A stretch of DNA of 32,476 nucleotides from contig JAFUFT010000029.1 of the NCBI GenBank assembly GCA_017469795.1, positions 1-32,476 of the forward strand, read 5' to 3'. Shown here piece by piece: positions 7,861-15,816 of the stretch. The translations under genes and the position numbers were made by a program. How positions within the stretch are numbered: position 1 is the first letter of the stretch; each line of letters starts with the position of its first letter. The notes beneath the pieces were generated by a model, which was not told where the DNA came from, searched no databases, and was given only the letters and a program-made list of their open reading frames with translations. Origin of the DNA: Oscillospiraceae bacterium (GTDB lineage Bacteria > Bacillota > Clostridia > Oscillospirales > Oscillospiraceae).

Positions 7861-8286
7861 TTACATAAAGAGCATCAGAAGCGCAACCAGCAGGCCGTAG
7901 AGCGCAACGCCTTCCGCAAGGCCGACAAAGATCAGCGCTTTGCCGAAGATGCTGTCGTTCTCGCTCATGGCGCCAAGGGCCGCAGCAGCTGCGGATGAAA
8001 CAGCGATACCGCCGCCCACACCGGAGAGGCCCACGGCCAGCGCAGCGCCCACATACTTCAGTCCATCGCCCACGCCGGCAGCGGCGGCAGCGGTTTCCTC
8101 AGCGGCAAAGGCGTTTCCGGACACGGCAAAACCAAAAATCGTGGCAATCGCGACCAGGCCGAAGAAGCAGAAGCAGTGCGCGATCAGAGAGGAGCGGACG
8201 GCTTTTCCGGCCGCATGACGGCGGGCAATGTAAGTCAGGGGCAGCACGATCGCGGCGGCCATAAACAGCATAATAAAGAATGTCAT
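7861..8286 (-). CDS. atpK: V-type ATP synthase subunit K (membrane ring subunit c)
   Basis: With the chosen start the product has 141 residues. The frame reaches 8304, but the GGAGG at 8298-8294 is a ribosome site 8 bases before the ATG at 8286, so the longer start would lie upstream of that site. Four hydrophobic segments are visible (about 1-20, 37-57, 76-106, 116-140). Only the last two form the Gly/Ala-rich c-type hairpin, with the ion-carrying Glu125 in GLAEGVALYGLLVALL. The first pair is unlike a c hairpin. A Gln at the position used for sodium in E. hirae NtpK is Gly here, so proton coupling is more likely, by inference. It begins 14 bases after the atpI stop codon (8301). Confidence 0.9.
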   Translation of the reverse strand: MTFFIMLFMAAAIVLPLTYIARRHAAGKAVRSSLIAHCFCFFGLVAIATIFGFAVSGNAFAAEETAAAAAGVGDGLKYVGAALAVGLSGVGGGIAVSSAAAAALGAMSENDSIFGKALIFVGLAEGVALYGLLVALLMLFM

Positions 8287-8300
8287 CTTTTTTTCCTCCA

Positions 8301-10214
8301 TCAAAGATCATTTTTTGTCGTACAGTCAACCATATAAGGCTGGAACTTTCGGCCGCCGGATTCGTAGAACCGGCCGAACATCTCGTAGAATTCCAGACGA
8401 AGTACCTGAATGCAAACCATCAGGCCTTCGATGCCCATCACAATGATATTTCCCAGCACCAGAACTACCGGGTTGGCGGGATCTCCCGCCAGAGTGTAGA
8501 CCACCAGCATCATTCCGGCGTGGCAGATGGCATAGGCGCCGACACGCAGGAACGAGACCGTATTGGTGACAAAGGAAAGAAGCACTTCGAACATCTCGAA
8601 GAAGTTCTCGGCGATAAAGCCGCCGATTGACTCCGGTTTCCAGTCCTTTCGCTTTTGCACCAGTTTTCCGAGGGGCTCCTGGCAGAACATAATCAGAACG
8701 GGCAGAACAATAAAGATTACGATATACGCGCCGGTGAAAACCTTTTTCCCGGTCACGAGCATCAGAACCGCACCGGCCACTACTGCCAGGTAGAACACCA
8801 GACCGGCCACGGAATTGTTCGTGAAGAAAATCTTTTTGATGTCCTTCTGCCGGATGCCGTTGATGATGTTGATGACCATCATCATCACGATCAGCACCGC
8901 GCCCATGGCGGCGGATACGATCAAAATCCTTGTGGCGTTCTGTCCGGATTCCAACACATGGAATCCCGGAATCAGCTCCTCGTATCCGAAAAAGCTGCCG
9001 AACACAAATCCGAATATTACGGAAAACACGCCGACGCTTCCGAGAATGCCGCCCAGCCACATCCCCTTCACTTTGTAAAGGAATATGCCCAGCAGGATCA
9101 GGACAAGTCCCTGACCCACGTCACCGTACATAATACCGAACAGAACGGAATAGGTGATTGCCATCAGGAACGTGGGGTCAAACTCGTTATAAGCGGGAAG
9201 GCCGTACATCTCCGTAAAGGGCTGGAACAGTCTGGCCCAGAAATTGTTTTTCAAAAGAACCGGCGGTGCCTCTCCCTTCACCGAGGAAGGGGAGTCGTCG
9301 CTCAGCAGAACATCCGGGAACGGACGGAACCGCTCCTGGATCCCCGCCATTGCGTTTTCCGGAACCCAGCCGAACACCATAAAGGAACTGTCTCCGGCGT
9401 GAACAGCGTATTTCTTGATTTCTCCGGCGCTGAACATGAACTTGCTGTAACTGTAGACCGTCAGGAGCTTTTCCTGCTCTGCCTGAACCCATTCGGCATA
9501 CCCGCTCTCCAGAATCTCCAGCTCAGTCCTGCAGCGCTCCGTATCCTGATTGAGCATCTGCGCAGTCTGTTCCGGCGTTCCCCCCGTATGACCGGTCAGG
9601 CGCATACGCTCAAATCCGAGGGAATTCATAAAGTTGTCGGACCGGTCGGCGCAGCTCTTCGGCGTAACGTAGACCAGATATGCGTAATCCGGATCCGTCT
9701 GGGTGGGATAGAGAATAATCTCCTCCATCTGAGAGATCTTGATCAGGAGGGAATCATAGGATTCTCTGGGCATTCGTCCAAACCGGAAGCGAATGTAATT
9801 GAGATGATAAATCTCCTCGAGATCACTGGGGAGCTGGGAAAACTTCTCCAGATCCTGAATGTCCTGTGTGTTGTCGCGGATCTGATCTTCCAAATCCTTT
9901 CGTTTGGATTCATATTCCGCCAGCCGGGACGACAGGTCCCGAAGGTATTCGTCTGCGGACTCTTTATTCAAAGCGCTGCTGCGAAAATCCCGGAACCGGG
10001 CCGGAATGTTCAGCGAACTCAGAAGCGATTCTGCAGACGCCAGGGATTCCTGCCACGGGTTAGCCCATTCAAAGGGAATCAGGTGCTTGCTGCTTGTCAC
10101 CCGGGCGGCTTCCACGGGATGGAACTGTTCATTGACGAGACAGGTGCAGATCACATCGTCAATGGAGTCCGCTGGACCGGTGACGGTTAGCATTTTCATG
10201 GGAACGACTGACAT
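8301..10214 (-). CDS. atpI: V-type ATP synthase subunit I (membrane stator subunit a)
   Basis: The product has 637 residues. The N-terminal soluble half (about 1-340) includes a coiled coil near residues 70-125 and is the stalk-binding arm. The C-terminal half has 7-8 transmembrane helices beginning FLMAITYSVLFGIMYGDVGQGL. The essential Arg facing the rotor is Arg557 in SFLRVGAYAICHAGMM, and Arg606 in QVLRLEFYEMFGRFYE is the second conserved Arg. FYESGGRKFQPY is the family's C-terminal signature. The ribosome site is AGAGGTGATG before the ATG. It follows atpC by 11 bases. Also named ntpI. Confidence 0.95.
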   Translation of the reverse strand: MSVVPMKMLTVTGPADSIDDVICTCLVNEQFHPVEAARVTSSKHLIPFEWANPWQESLASAESLLSSLNIPARFRDFRSSALNKESADEYLRDLSSRLAEYESKRKDLEDQIRDNTQDIQDLEKFSQLPSDLEEIYHLNYIRFRFGRMPRESYDSLLIKISQMEEIILYPTQTDPDYAYLVYVTPKSCADRSDNFMNSLGFERMRLTGHTGGTPEQTAQMLNQDTERCRTELEILESGYAEWVQAEQEKLLTVYSYSKFMFSAGEIKKYAVHAGDSSFMVFGWVPENAMAGIQERFRPFPDVLLSDDSPSSVKGEAPPVLLKNNFWARLFQPFTEMYGLPAYNEFDPTFLMAITYSVLFGIMYGDVGQGLVLILLGIFLYKVKGMWLGGILGSVGVFSVIFGFVFGSFFGYEELIPGFHVLESGQNATRILIVSAAMGAVLIVMMMVINIINGIRQKDIKKIFFTNNSVAGLVFYLAVVAGAVLMLVTGKKVFTGAYIVIFIVLPVLIMFCQEPLGKLVQKRKDWKPESIGGFIAENFFEMFEVLLSFVTNTVSFLRVGAYAICHAGMMLVVYTLAGDPANPVVLVLGNIIVMGIEGLMVCIQVLRLEFYEMFGRFYESGGRKFQPYMVDCTTKNDL

Positions 10215-10225
10215 TTCATCACCTC

Positions 10226-11260
10226 TTAAACACCGATCAGTGTTACAAATTCATTGGGGTTGCCCCCATAGCGAATACACTCAACGATGCTGATAATGTT
10301 GCGAAGTTCTATTTCTTTCAGGGTCAGATAAGCGATCGGGGTATACACCGTGGGTTCAGCGGCCCGAAGCTGACGCCTGGAGAAATTATACTGCAGGGTA
10401 TAAAGGTAGGCTTCCACGCCGGACGGGGTGATCGAGCGGAACAGCGATCCGTAGGGGCCGTTCCGGACCAGCTCAAAGGCGGCGTCATAATCCGGAGAAG
10501 CGATCAGCTGCTGCATATATTCCTGGTTCAGCTTTGCCGAACAGGGAAGCGGGAAGCTGAAGAGCTTGATATCATCCGGAGAAAAGTACTTTTTCAGCCG
10601 CAGGAACTGAACCAGATTCATCAGATCCGTTTCCTCGTCTAGCGCCTGCCGGATCAGCTTTTTGGTGTCTCCGGCATAATTGCGCGAGGTGGTCTGATAG
10701 AGCTTGGCGTAGTAGACCACCTGCAACATGTTGTCCACGAATGCATGGGATGGCTTCTTCTGCTCTCCGGCAGCGATGCGCATCAGGGCGGAACCGTAAA
10801 TGGTGTGTTCAGCGGCCAGCGCAATTCCCTGAAACGTATCGGCGTTCTGGAGGGCCGACAGGTCCAGATTACTGGAGTTCTGCAGCATGGCATCCCAAGT
10901 GGTGACCGGCTCCAGAGAGGTGATCGACGTCAGGCGCCGCATGGACGCAAGAATCGCGGCGTGCTCTGCCTTGTACAGCGGAAAGCGCATCAGCTCTTTG
11001 TCATTGAGGTTCATGAAGCTGAAGATGCGTCGGTACTCATCCACATAAGCGCCCCTGAGAGCGTTTTCCAGGGTTTCCCGATGCATATTGGAAGTATTGA
11101 TGCCGGCAAGCCGGTCCCGATAGCCGGGATGTGCCTGCAGAAACGCCGCCGCCTCCGGAACGGTACGCTTGGCGGTAAGCTGCCGGTAATCCTCCGGCTG
11201 CATCCTGCGGCCGTAGAGCGCATGGACCTTCGCAGAAACGGCATAATAGGCAGAAGGCAT
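10226..11260 (-). CDS. atpC: V-type ATP synthase subunit C (d-type collar subunit)
   Basis: This 344-residue helical protein seats the central shaft on the membrane ring. YYAVSAKVHALYGRRMQPEDY at the start and the end block VYTPIAYLTLKEIELRNI, then ECIRYGGNPNEFV, match the family. Its ATG directly follows the TGA of the upstream gene (TGAATG), so it is probably translated by re-initiation. Only a weak GGGCGG lies upstream. The N-terminus MPSAYYAVSAK has no signal peptide, as expected for a cytosolic collar. Confidence 0.92.
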   Translation of the reverse strand: MPSAYYAVSAKVHALYGRRMQPEDYRQLTAKRTVPEAAAFLQAHPGYRDRLAGINTSNMHRETLENALRGAYVDEYRRIFSFMNLNDKELMRFPLYKAEHAAILASMRRLTSITSLEPVTTWDAMLQNSSNLDLSALQNADTFQGIALAAEHTIYGSALMRIAAGEQKKPSHAFVDNMLQVVYYAKLYQTTSRNYAGDTKKLIRQALDEETDLMNLVQFLRLKKYFSPDDIKLFSFPLPCSAKLNQEYMQQLIASPDYDAAFELVRNGPYGSLFRSITPSGVEAYLYTLQYNFSRRQLRAAEPTVYTPIAYLTLKEIELRNIISIVECIRYGGNPNEFVTLIGV

Positions 11261-11587
11261 TCAACCGCCCGCCTTTCCGACAATGCGCTCAAAGATGGTC
11301 TGGACCCACAGATCCTTTCTCGTCTCATAGATCACGTCCACCTGTTTGAGCTTGGTTTCCAGCCGCTCGTCAAGTTCCTTCAGGCGGACTGCGCTTTTTT
11401 CCTGCTCAGATTTTTCAAGCCGTGCAAGGTATTTTTCCGCATTATCCAGATAGTTTTTCCGAAGAGATTCGATCTCCGCTTCCACGGAAGCGTCGATGTG
11501 TTCGCTTTTCTCTTTGACCTCTTCAGTCATCTGGTTGGCCTGATGCTCCGCAGCAATGATTTTCTGGATCAAATCTGTTTGATTCAA
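11261..11587 (-). CDS. atpH: V-type ATP synthase peripheral stalk subunit (G/H-like coiled coil)
   Basis: The product has 108 residues and is almost entirely a charged alpha helix (residues 8-95, rich in Glu, Lys and Leu heptads). It ends VQTIFERIVGKAGG. This matches the small stalk subunit that pairs with subunit E. It is the first gene of the operon. The start codon is TTG at 11587, chosen because an AAGGAGGG site lies 6 bases upstream and no ATG is suitably placed. Family identity rests on position and helix pattern, since such subunits diverge quickly. Confidence 0.8.
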   Translation of the reverse strand: MNQTDLIQKIIAAEHQANQMTEEVKEKSEHIDASVEAEIESLRKNYLDNAEKYLARLEKSEQEKSAVRLKELDERLETKLKQVDVIYETRKDLWVQTIFERIVGKAGG

Positions 11588-11628
11588 GCGGATCCCTCCT
11601 TGTTCTAAGGAATGTACCTATAAAAAGT

Positions 11629-11657
11629 ATTATAGTACGAGATTCAAAAAAGTACAA
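11629..11657 (-). promoter_or_regulatory. Probable sigma-A promoter of the V-ATPase operon
   Basis: On the minus strand TATAAT lies at 11634-11629 and TTGTAC at 11657-11652, with a 17-bp spacer. The -10 is perfect and the -35 matches at three positions. It lies 41 bases before the TTG start of the first ATPase gene. Confidence 0.65.
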
Positions 11658-11859
11658 GTATCAGAATGGGGAGATTTCCTAAAAAGCAGGATACGGCCGC
11701 TTTGAATAAAGCAGGAAATTGCCGGCCTTGAACTATATGGATAATCCGTTTGTCACCGGAAACCAGACAGCAGCGTCCCGTCTTTCGTCAGAATGATCGT
11801 TCAGCCAAAAAATGTAGTAAAAAATACAGAAATGAAAAATAAAGACCTGAAAAAAACAC
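11658..11859. other. Intergenic region between the V-ATPase and alaR-like promoters
   Basis: The gap between the divergent genes (11588-11920) holds both promoters. In the middle I see no gene with a ribosome site. There is only a weak hairpin-like stretch around 11695-11727 (GGCCG and CGGCC arms enclosing a GCTTT/AAAGC repeat) with no T-tract. Confidence 0.5.
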
Positions 11860-11888
11860 TTCCAAAGTTCCATACAGTTATGTATAAT
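11860..11888 (+). promoter_or_regulatory. Probable promoter of the Lrp-type regulator operon
   Basis: TATAAT lies at 11883-11888, with TTCCAA at 11860-11865 as a weak -35 at 17-bp spacing. The ATG at 11921 follows a GAGAGGA ribosome site. Confidence 0.55.
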
Positions 11889-11920
11889 AGGTGCAGACTT
11901 AATATGAGAGGACGGATATC

Positions 11921-12412
11921 ATGGATCAGCGTTCCAATAAATTGCTGAAGCTGCTGGAAAAAGACTGCACATTGACTCCCGCGCAGCTTGCCGCCATGTG
12001 CGATACAACGGAAGAGGACATCGCTCTTCGTGTCCAGAGCCTCAAGGATGAGGGCGTGATTCTGGGTTACAAAGCCCTGATCAACTGGGAAAAAACCGCA
12101 ATCGAAGCCGTAGAGGCGCTGATCGAGGTAAAGATCACCCCCCAGCGTGATAAGGGATTTGACCGGATTGCAGAGCGGATTTATCAGTACGAGGAGGTCG
12201 AAAGCTGCTATCTGATGTCCGGCGGCTATGACGTCACAGTGATCATTACCGGGCGTACGCTGCGGGAGGTGGCGCTGTTCGTCTCCGAAAAGCTCTCCAC
12301 CATTGACGGCGTGACCTCTACCGCCACGCACTTCATCCTCAAGAAGTACAAGCAGCAGAATGTGGTGTTTGAACAGCGGGAGGAGCAGAGAGAAAGGCTG
12401 ATTTTCTCATGA
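11921..12412 (+). CDS. Lrp/AsnC family transcriptional regulator (AlaR-like)
   Basis: The product has 163 residues. An N-terminal winged helix-turn-helix (about 5-50, including LTPAQLAAMCDTTEEDIALRV) is followed by the RAM ligand-binding domain (about 65-145) with the conserved LMSGGYDVTVII segment at 98-109. Such proteins form dimers or octamers that respond to amino acids. The stop overlaps the start of the aminotransferase at 12409 (ATGA). The same arrangement is known for B. subtilis alaR-alaT (yugG-yugH), where the regulator controls alanine transaminase, so this one probably does the same. That is an inference from layout. Confidence 0.85.
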   Translation: MDQRSNKLLKLLEKDCTLTPAQLAAMCDTTEEDIALRVQSLKDEGVILGYKALINWEKTAIEAVEALIEVKITPQRDKGFDRIAERIYQYEEVESCYLMSGGYDVTVIITGRTLREVALFVSEKLSTIDGVTSTATHFILKKYKQQNVVFEQREEQRERLIFS

Positions 12413-13581
12413 TCGACTACAATTCTGTTATTTCCCAGCGGGTTCAGGACATCAAACCCTCCGGTATCCGGAAGTTTTTCGACATTCTGGAAACCATGAC
12501 CGACGCCATTTCCCTGGGTGTAGGCGAGCCGGATTTCCAGACCCCCTGGCACATTCGGGACGCCGGAATTTACTCACTGGAAAAAGGATTCACGAAATAC
12601 ACCTCCAACGCCGGCATGACTGACGTGCGCCGGGAGATCTGCAACTATCTCAGCCGGCGGTTTGACCTGCACTACGATATGAACTCTCAGGTACTCGTTA
12701 CGGTCGGCGGAAGCGAGGCCATCGATCTGGCAATTCGCTGTATCACAAACCCCGGCGATGAGATCCTGATTCCGGAACCCAGCTTTGTATGCTACGGACC
12801 CATCGCATCCCTTGCCTCCGGCGTGCCGGTCCCGATCCGTCTTGTGGCGGATAACGAGTTCCGTCTGAGTCCGGAGCAGCTTGAGGCTGCCATCACCCCC
12901 AGGACGAAAGCTCTGGTTCTCCCGTACCCCTCCAACCCCACCGGAGGAATCATGGAGCGGGAGGATCTGGAGAAGCTGGTTCCCATCCTGAAACAGCACG
13001 GCATCATCGTCCTTTCGGACGAGATCTACGCAGAGCTCACTTACGGACAGCACCATGTGTCCATGGCAAACATTCCCGAGATGTACGATCAAACCATCGT
13101 GGTCAACGGCATGTCCAAATGCTATTCCATGACCGGTTGGCGGCTTGGATATGTCTGCGGCCCCGGGGAGCTGATCGCCCAGATGACCAAGATCCATCAG
13201 TACGCCATCATGTCCGCACCTACGACCAGTCAGTACGCCGCTGTTGAGGCGCTGAAGAACGGCGACGAGGATATTGAGGCCATGAAAGAGGAGTATGACG
13301 GACGGCGCAGATACCTGGTAAACGGACTTCGGAAACTGGGCCTGAGCTGTTTTGAGCCGAAGGGAGCCTTCTACGTCTTCCCGTCGATCCAGTCCACCGG
13401 TCTCAGTTCCGAGGAATTCTGCGAACGGCTCCTGGTGGAGCAGAAGGTCGCCTGCATTGCCGGAAACGCCTTCGGCGAGAGTGGCGAGGGGTTTGTCAGA
13501 ATGTGCTACGCGGCAAGCATGCAGAATCTGGAGGAGGCGCTTCGCAGGATCGGTCTTTTCCTTGACAGCCTGAAGAAATAA
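12409..13581 (+). CDS. Class I/II aminotransferase, probable alanine transaminase (AlaT-like)
   Basis: This 390-residue fold-type I PLP enzyme has the usual anchors: SLGVGEPDF at 35-43, YPSNPTGG at 173-180, SDEIYAEL at 203-210 with Asp204 for the pyridine nitrogen, and the Schiff-base Lys237 in NGMSKCYSMTGWRLGY. The conserved C-terminal Arg that holds the substrate carboxylate is in GFVRMCYA. It transfers an amino group between an amino acid and a 2-oxo acid. It overlaps the upstream Lrp-type regulator by 4 bases, as in alaR-alaT. Alanine is the likeliest substrate, but aspartate or aromatic use cannot be excluded. A terminator follows 10 bases after the stop. Confidence 0.88.
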   Translation: MIDYNSVISQRVQDIKPSGIRKFFDILETMTDAISLGVGEPDFQTPWHIRDAGIYSLEKGFTKYTSNAGMTDVRREICNYLSRRFDLHYDMNSQVLVTVGGSEAIDLAIRCITNPGDEILIPEPSFVCYGPIASLASGVPVPIRLVADNEFRLSPEQLEAAITPRTKALVLPYPSNPTGGIMEREDLEKLVPILKQHGIIVLSDEIYAELTYGQHHVSMANIPEMYDQTIVVNGMSKCYSMTGWRLGYVCGPGELIAQMTKIHQYAIMSAPTTSQYAAVEALKNGDEDIEAMKEEYDGRRRYLVNGLRKLGLSCFEPKGAFYVFPSIQSTGLSSEEFCERLLVEQKVACIAGNAFGESGEGFVRMCYAASMQNLEEALRRIGLFLDSLKK

Positions 13582-13591
13582 TGTTACCTTA

Positions 13592-13626
13592 CATAAGGAC
13601 ATGAGAGATCATGTCCTTATGATTTT
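13592..13626 (+). terminator. Intrinsic terminator after the aminotransferase gene
   Basis: A perfect 13-bp stem (13592-13604 with 13609-13621) with a GAGA loop is followed by ATTTTAT. A second, 6-bp hairpin (13643-13648 with 13653-13658) lies between it and the next gene's ribosome site. Confidence 0.78.
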
Positions 13627-13676
13627 ATCCATGCTCAAAACCCGTGCTTTTCAGCACGCCGGAAAGGCGGAACATA

Positions 13677-14906
13677 ATGCACAACTGTTTTCATGCAGGA
13701 GACATCCTGCTCCCACAGAAGATTTCCATGAAAAAATGGGCCTGCGTAGCCTGTGACCAGTTTTCCTCACAGCCGAAATACTGGGATCGGGTCGCCGCTT
13801 TTGTAGGGGAGGACCCTTCCACATACCATATGATCATTCCAGAGGCCTATCTGCGTCAGGGAGAAACCGACGCCAGGCTTCAAAAGATCCATCATACGAT
13901 GGACCGCTACCTTTCCGAAGGCATTTTCCGCACGTACAGAAGAAGCTTCATCTATCTGGAGCGGATAATGCCGGACCGAAGCCTGCGCCATGGGCTGATG
14001 GGCCAGGTGGATCTGGAGGATTACGATTACACCCCCGGCTCCGGCTCCAGGATCCGTGCCACAGAGGGTACCGTTCAGGACCGGATCCCGCCGAGAATGC
14101 GTCTACTCCGCGGCGCCAGGCTGGAATTCCCGCATGTGCTCATGCTGTGCGATGACCGGAAAGACGCGATTATGACGGCGGCGCAGTCGGTACGCGGGGA
14201 AAAAGTCTATGACTTTGATCTGATGGAGGACGGCGGACACATCACCGGATGGCTGATTTCCGGACTGGGCGTCAGTATTGTCAACACCGCCGTTTCCGAC
14301 TACATCTCCGCCGTTGAAACCTCACAGGAACCCGGGAACGCCATGTCCTTCGCGGTGGGCGACGGAAATCATTCCCTTGCCTCGGCAAAGGCATGCTTGG
14401 AGGAGATCAAGCCCACGCTGTCTGAGGAGGAACGCCTGACCCATCCCGCCAGATACGCGCTGGTGGAGCTGGAGAATATCCACGACCCAGCCATCGAGTT
14501 TGAGCCGATCCACCGCATTGTCTCCGGCGTCCCCATGGAAGCGCTGACGAAGAGGCTGAATGCCTGCAGCGCAAAAGACGGCTATCCGATCCATCTGATC
14601 ACGAGCGCAGGGGAGGAGACGATCTGTCTGGACCGCTCCCTAAGTCCGCTTGCCATCGCGATCCTGCAGCCTGTTCTCGATGAACTGGTCGAGGAATACG
14701 GGGGAACCATGGACTATATCCACGGTGCAGACGCCGTAAGAACACTGGCAATGGAAACCGGTTCCATCGGTCTGATCCTCCCCGGAATGGAAAAATCCTC
14801 GCTGTTTCCCGGCGTGCTGCACGGCGGCGTATTGCCCAGAAAGACTTTCTCCATGGGAACCGCCCGGGAAAAGCGCTACTACCTGGAAGGGAAAATGCGT
14901 CAATGA
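13677..14906 (+). CDS. DUF1015 family protein
   Basis: The product has 409 residues, the usual length. It begins with GDILLPQKISMKKWACVACDQFSSQPKYW, as do DUF1015 proteins of Clostridia, and contains the strongly conserved VGDGNHSLASAKA (around residue 225) and, near the C-terminus, GLILPGMEKSSLFP. The molecular function is not established. Relatives often sit beside serA and serC, hinting at serine metabolism, but here the neighbours differ. I chose the ATG at 13677 because AAGGCGG lies 6 bases upstream. The frame is open back to a GTG at 13644, but that lies inside a hairpin and has no ribosome site. The stop overlaps the ispE start by 4 bases. Confidence 0.85.
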   Translation: MHNCFHAGDILLPQKISMKKWACVACDQFSSQPKYWDRVAAFVGEDPSTYHMIIPEAYLRQGETDARLQKIHHTMDRYLSEGIFRTYRRSFIYLERIMPDRSLRHGLMGQVDLEDYDYTPGSGSRIRATEGTVQDRIPPRMRLLRGARLEFPHVLMLCDDRKDAIMTAAQSVRGEKVYDFDLMEDGGHITGWLISGLGVSIVNTAVSDYISAVETSQEPGNAMSFAVGDGNHSLASAKACLEEIKPTLSEEERLTHPARYALVELENIHDPAIEFEPIHRIVSGVPMEALTKRLNACSAKDGYPIHLITSAGEETICLDRSLSPLAIAILQPVLDELVEEYGGTMDYIHGADAVRTLAMETGSIGLILPGMEKSSLFPGVLHGGVLPRKTFSMGTAREKRYYLEGKMRQ

Positions 14907-15760
14907 TTGAATTGCGATCCAAAGCAAACGCCAAGCTGAACCTGACGCTGGATGTGATCGGAAAACGCCCGGACGGCTATCATGACCTCTGTATGGTCAT
15001 GCAGGAAATCGCGCTGGGCGACGATATGACGCTGCAGCTGGAAACAGGGGAGCCCTGGCGCGTGATCAGCGAATCTTCCGAGATTCCCTGTGACGATTCC
15101 AATCTGGCCGTCAAGGCCGCAAGATTGTTTTTCCAGGCTACCGGGATCGAATGCGGCGGTCTGACCGTCTCGATTCAGAAGCGTACGCCGGTCTGCGCAG
15201 GCATGGGCGGCGGCAGCGCCGACGGGGCCGCCGTTCTGCGGATGCTGGACGCCCATTACCGGCATCCGCTTCGCCATGAGGCGTTGTACGCCGTTGCCGA
15301 GGCCACCGGTTCCGATGTTCCGTTTGCGCTCTTTGGAGGAACGGCTCTGGCCGAGGAGAAGGGGCAGATCCTGACAAGACTGGCTCCGGTGCCCCCATGC
15401 CATATATTGTTATGTAAACCAGATTTCCCGATTTCCACGCCTGCGTTATTCCGCACCATTGACGCTGAGACCATCTCCGCGCGTCCTCAGACCGCCGGGA
15501 TGCTCCGGGCATTGGAAGAAGGGGATCTCCGGCGGATCGCATCGCTGCTGTGCAACGTCTTTGAGCCCGTTGTCGCAAAAGAACATACCGACATCGAATC
15601 GATCCGGCGCACAATGCTCGAACAGGGTGCGCTCGGGGCGTCTATGACCGGTTCCGGGCCAACGGTATTCGGAATATTTGAAGACTGCAGTCTGGCGGAA
15701 TCCGCATTTTCCGTTCTGAAACCGCTTTATCCCGACACGTTTATTACTTCCCCTGTATAA
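14903..15760 (+). CDS. ispE: 4-diphosphocytidyl-2-C-methyl-D-erythritol kinase
   Basis: This 285-residue GHMP kinase phosphorylates CDP-methylerythritol with ATP in the MEP isoprenoid pathway. It starts with KANAKLNLTLDVIGKRPDGYHDL (Lys11 and the family's opening block). The ATP-binding motif PVCAGMGGGSADGAA lies at 96-110. Asp138 in GSDVPF is the expected catalytic base. SMTGSGPTVFGIF near residue 250 is the third GHMP motif. Length and motifs are complete. It overlaps the DUF1015 gene by ATGA. Its 3' end carries a candidate sigma-F -35 box for the next gene. Confidence 0.95.
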   Translation: MIELRSKANAKLNLTLDVIGKRPDGYHDLCMVMQEIALGDDMTLQLETGEPWRVISESSEIPCDDSNLAVKAARLFFQATGIECGGLTVSIQKRTPVCAGMGGGSADGAAVLRMLDAHYRHPLRHEALYAVAEATGSDVPFALFGGTALAEEKGQILTRLAPVPPCHILLCKPDFPISTPALFRTIDAETISARPQTAGMLRALEEGDLRRIASLLCNVFEPVVAKEHTDIESIRRTMLEQGALGASMTGSGPTVFGIFEDCSLAESAFSVLKPLYPDTFITSPV

Positions 15761-15783
15761 AACTGAAAAAATCCGTCCATATT
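15755..15783 (+). promoter_or_regulatory. Candidate sigma-F promoter of spoIIR
   Basis: GTATA (15755-15759) matches the sigma-F -35 consensus GYWTA. After 15 bases, GTCCATATT (15775-15783) matches the -10 pattern GGNRANAHT at all but two positions. spoIIR is sigma-F-dependent in B. subtilis. The predicted start site, near 15790, lies inside the loop of the hairpin at 15773-15809. Confidence 0.5.
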
Positions 15784-15816
15784 GTGGTTATCAAACTGCA
15801 GATGGGCGGTATTTTT
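15773..15816 (+). promoter_or_regulatory. Hairpin covering the spoIIR ribosome site; possible terminator
   Basis: CCGTCCAT (15773-15780) pairs with ATGGGCGG (15802-15809), including one wobble, across a 21-base loop. It is followed by TATTTTT. The 3' arm contains the only ribosome site of spoIIR (GGGCGG). Transcripts coming through from ispE carry both arms. A start from the candidate sigma-F promoter would lose the 5' arm. Confidence 0.5.

Noticed and set aside
8655..10190. Long open frame (511 codons) on the plus strand
   Set aside because: It is the antisense of atpI, rich in His, Gln and Arg as expected for the reverse of a membrane protein gene.
11695..11727. Hairpin-like repeat in the V-ATPase/alaR intergenic region
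   Set aside because: The arms are only 5 bp with a poorly structured interior, and no T-tract follows on either strand.
12574..13602. 342-codon frame on the minus strand
   Set aside because: It is the antisense of the aminotransferase gene, which has all PLP-enzyme motifs.
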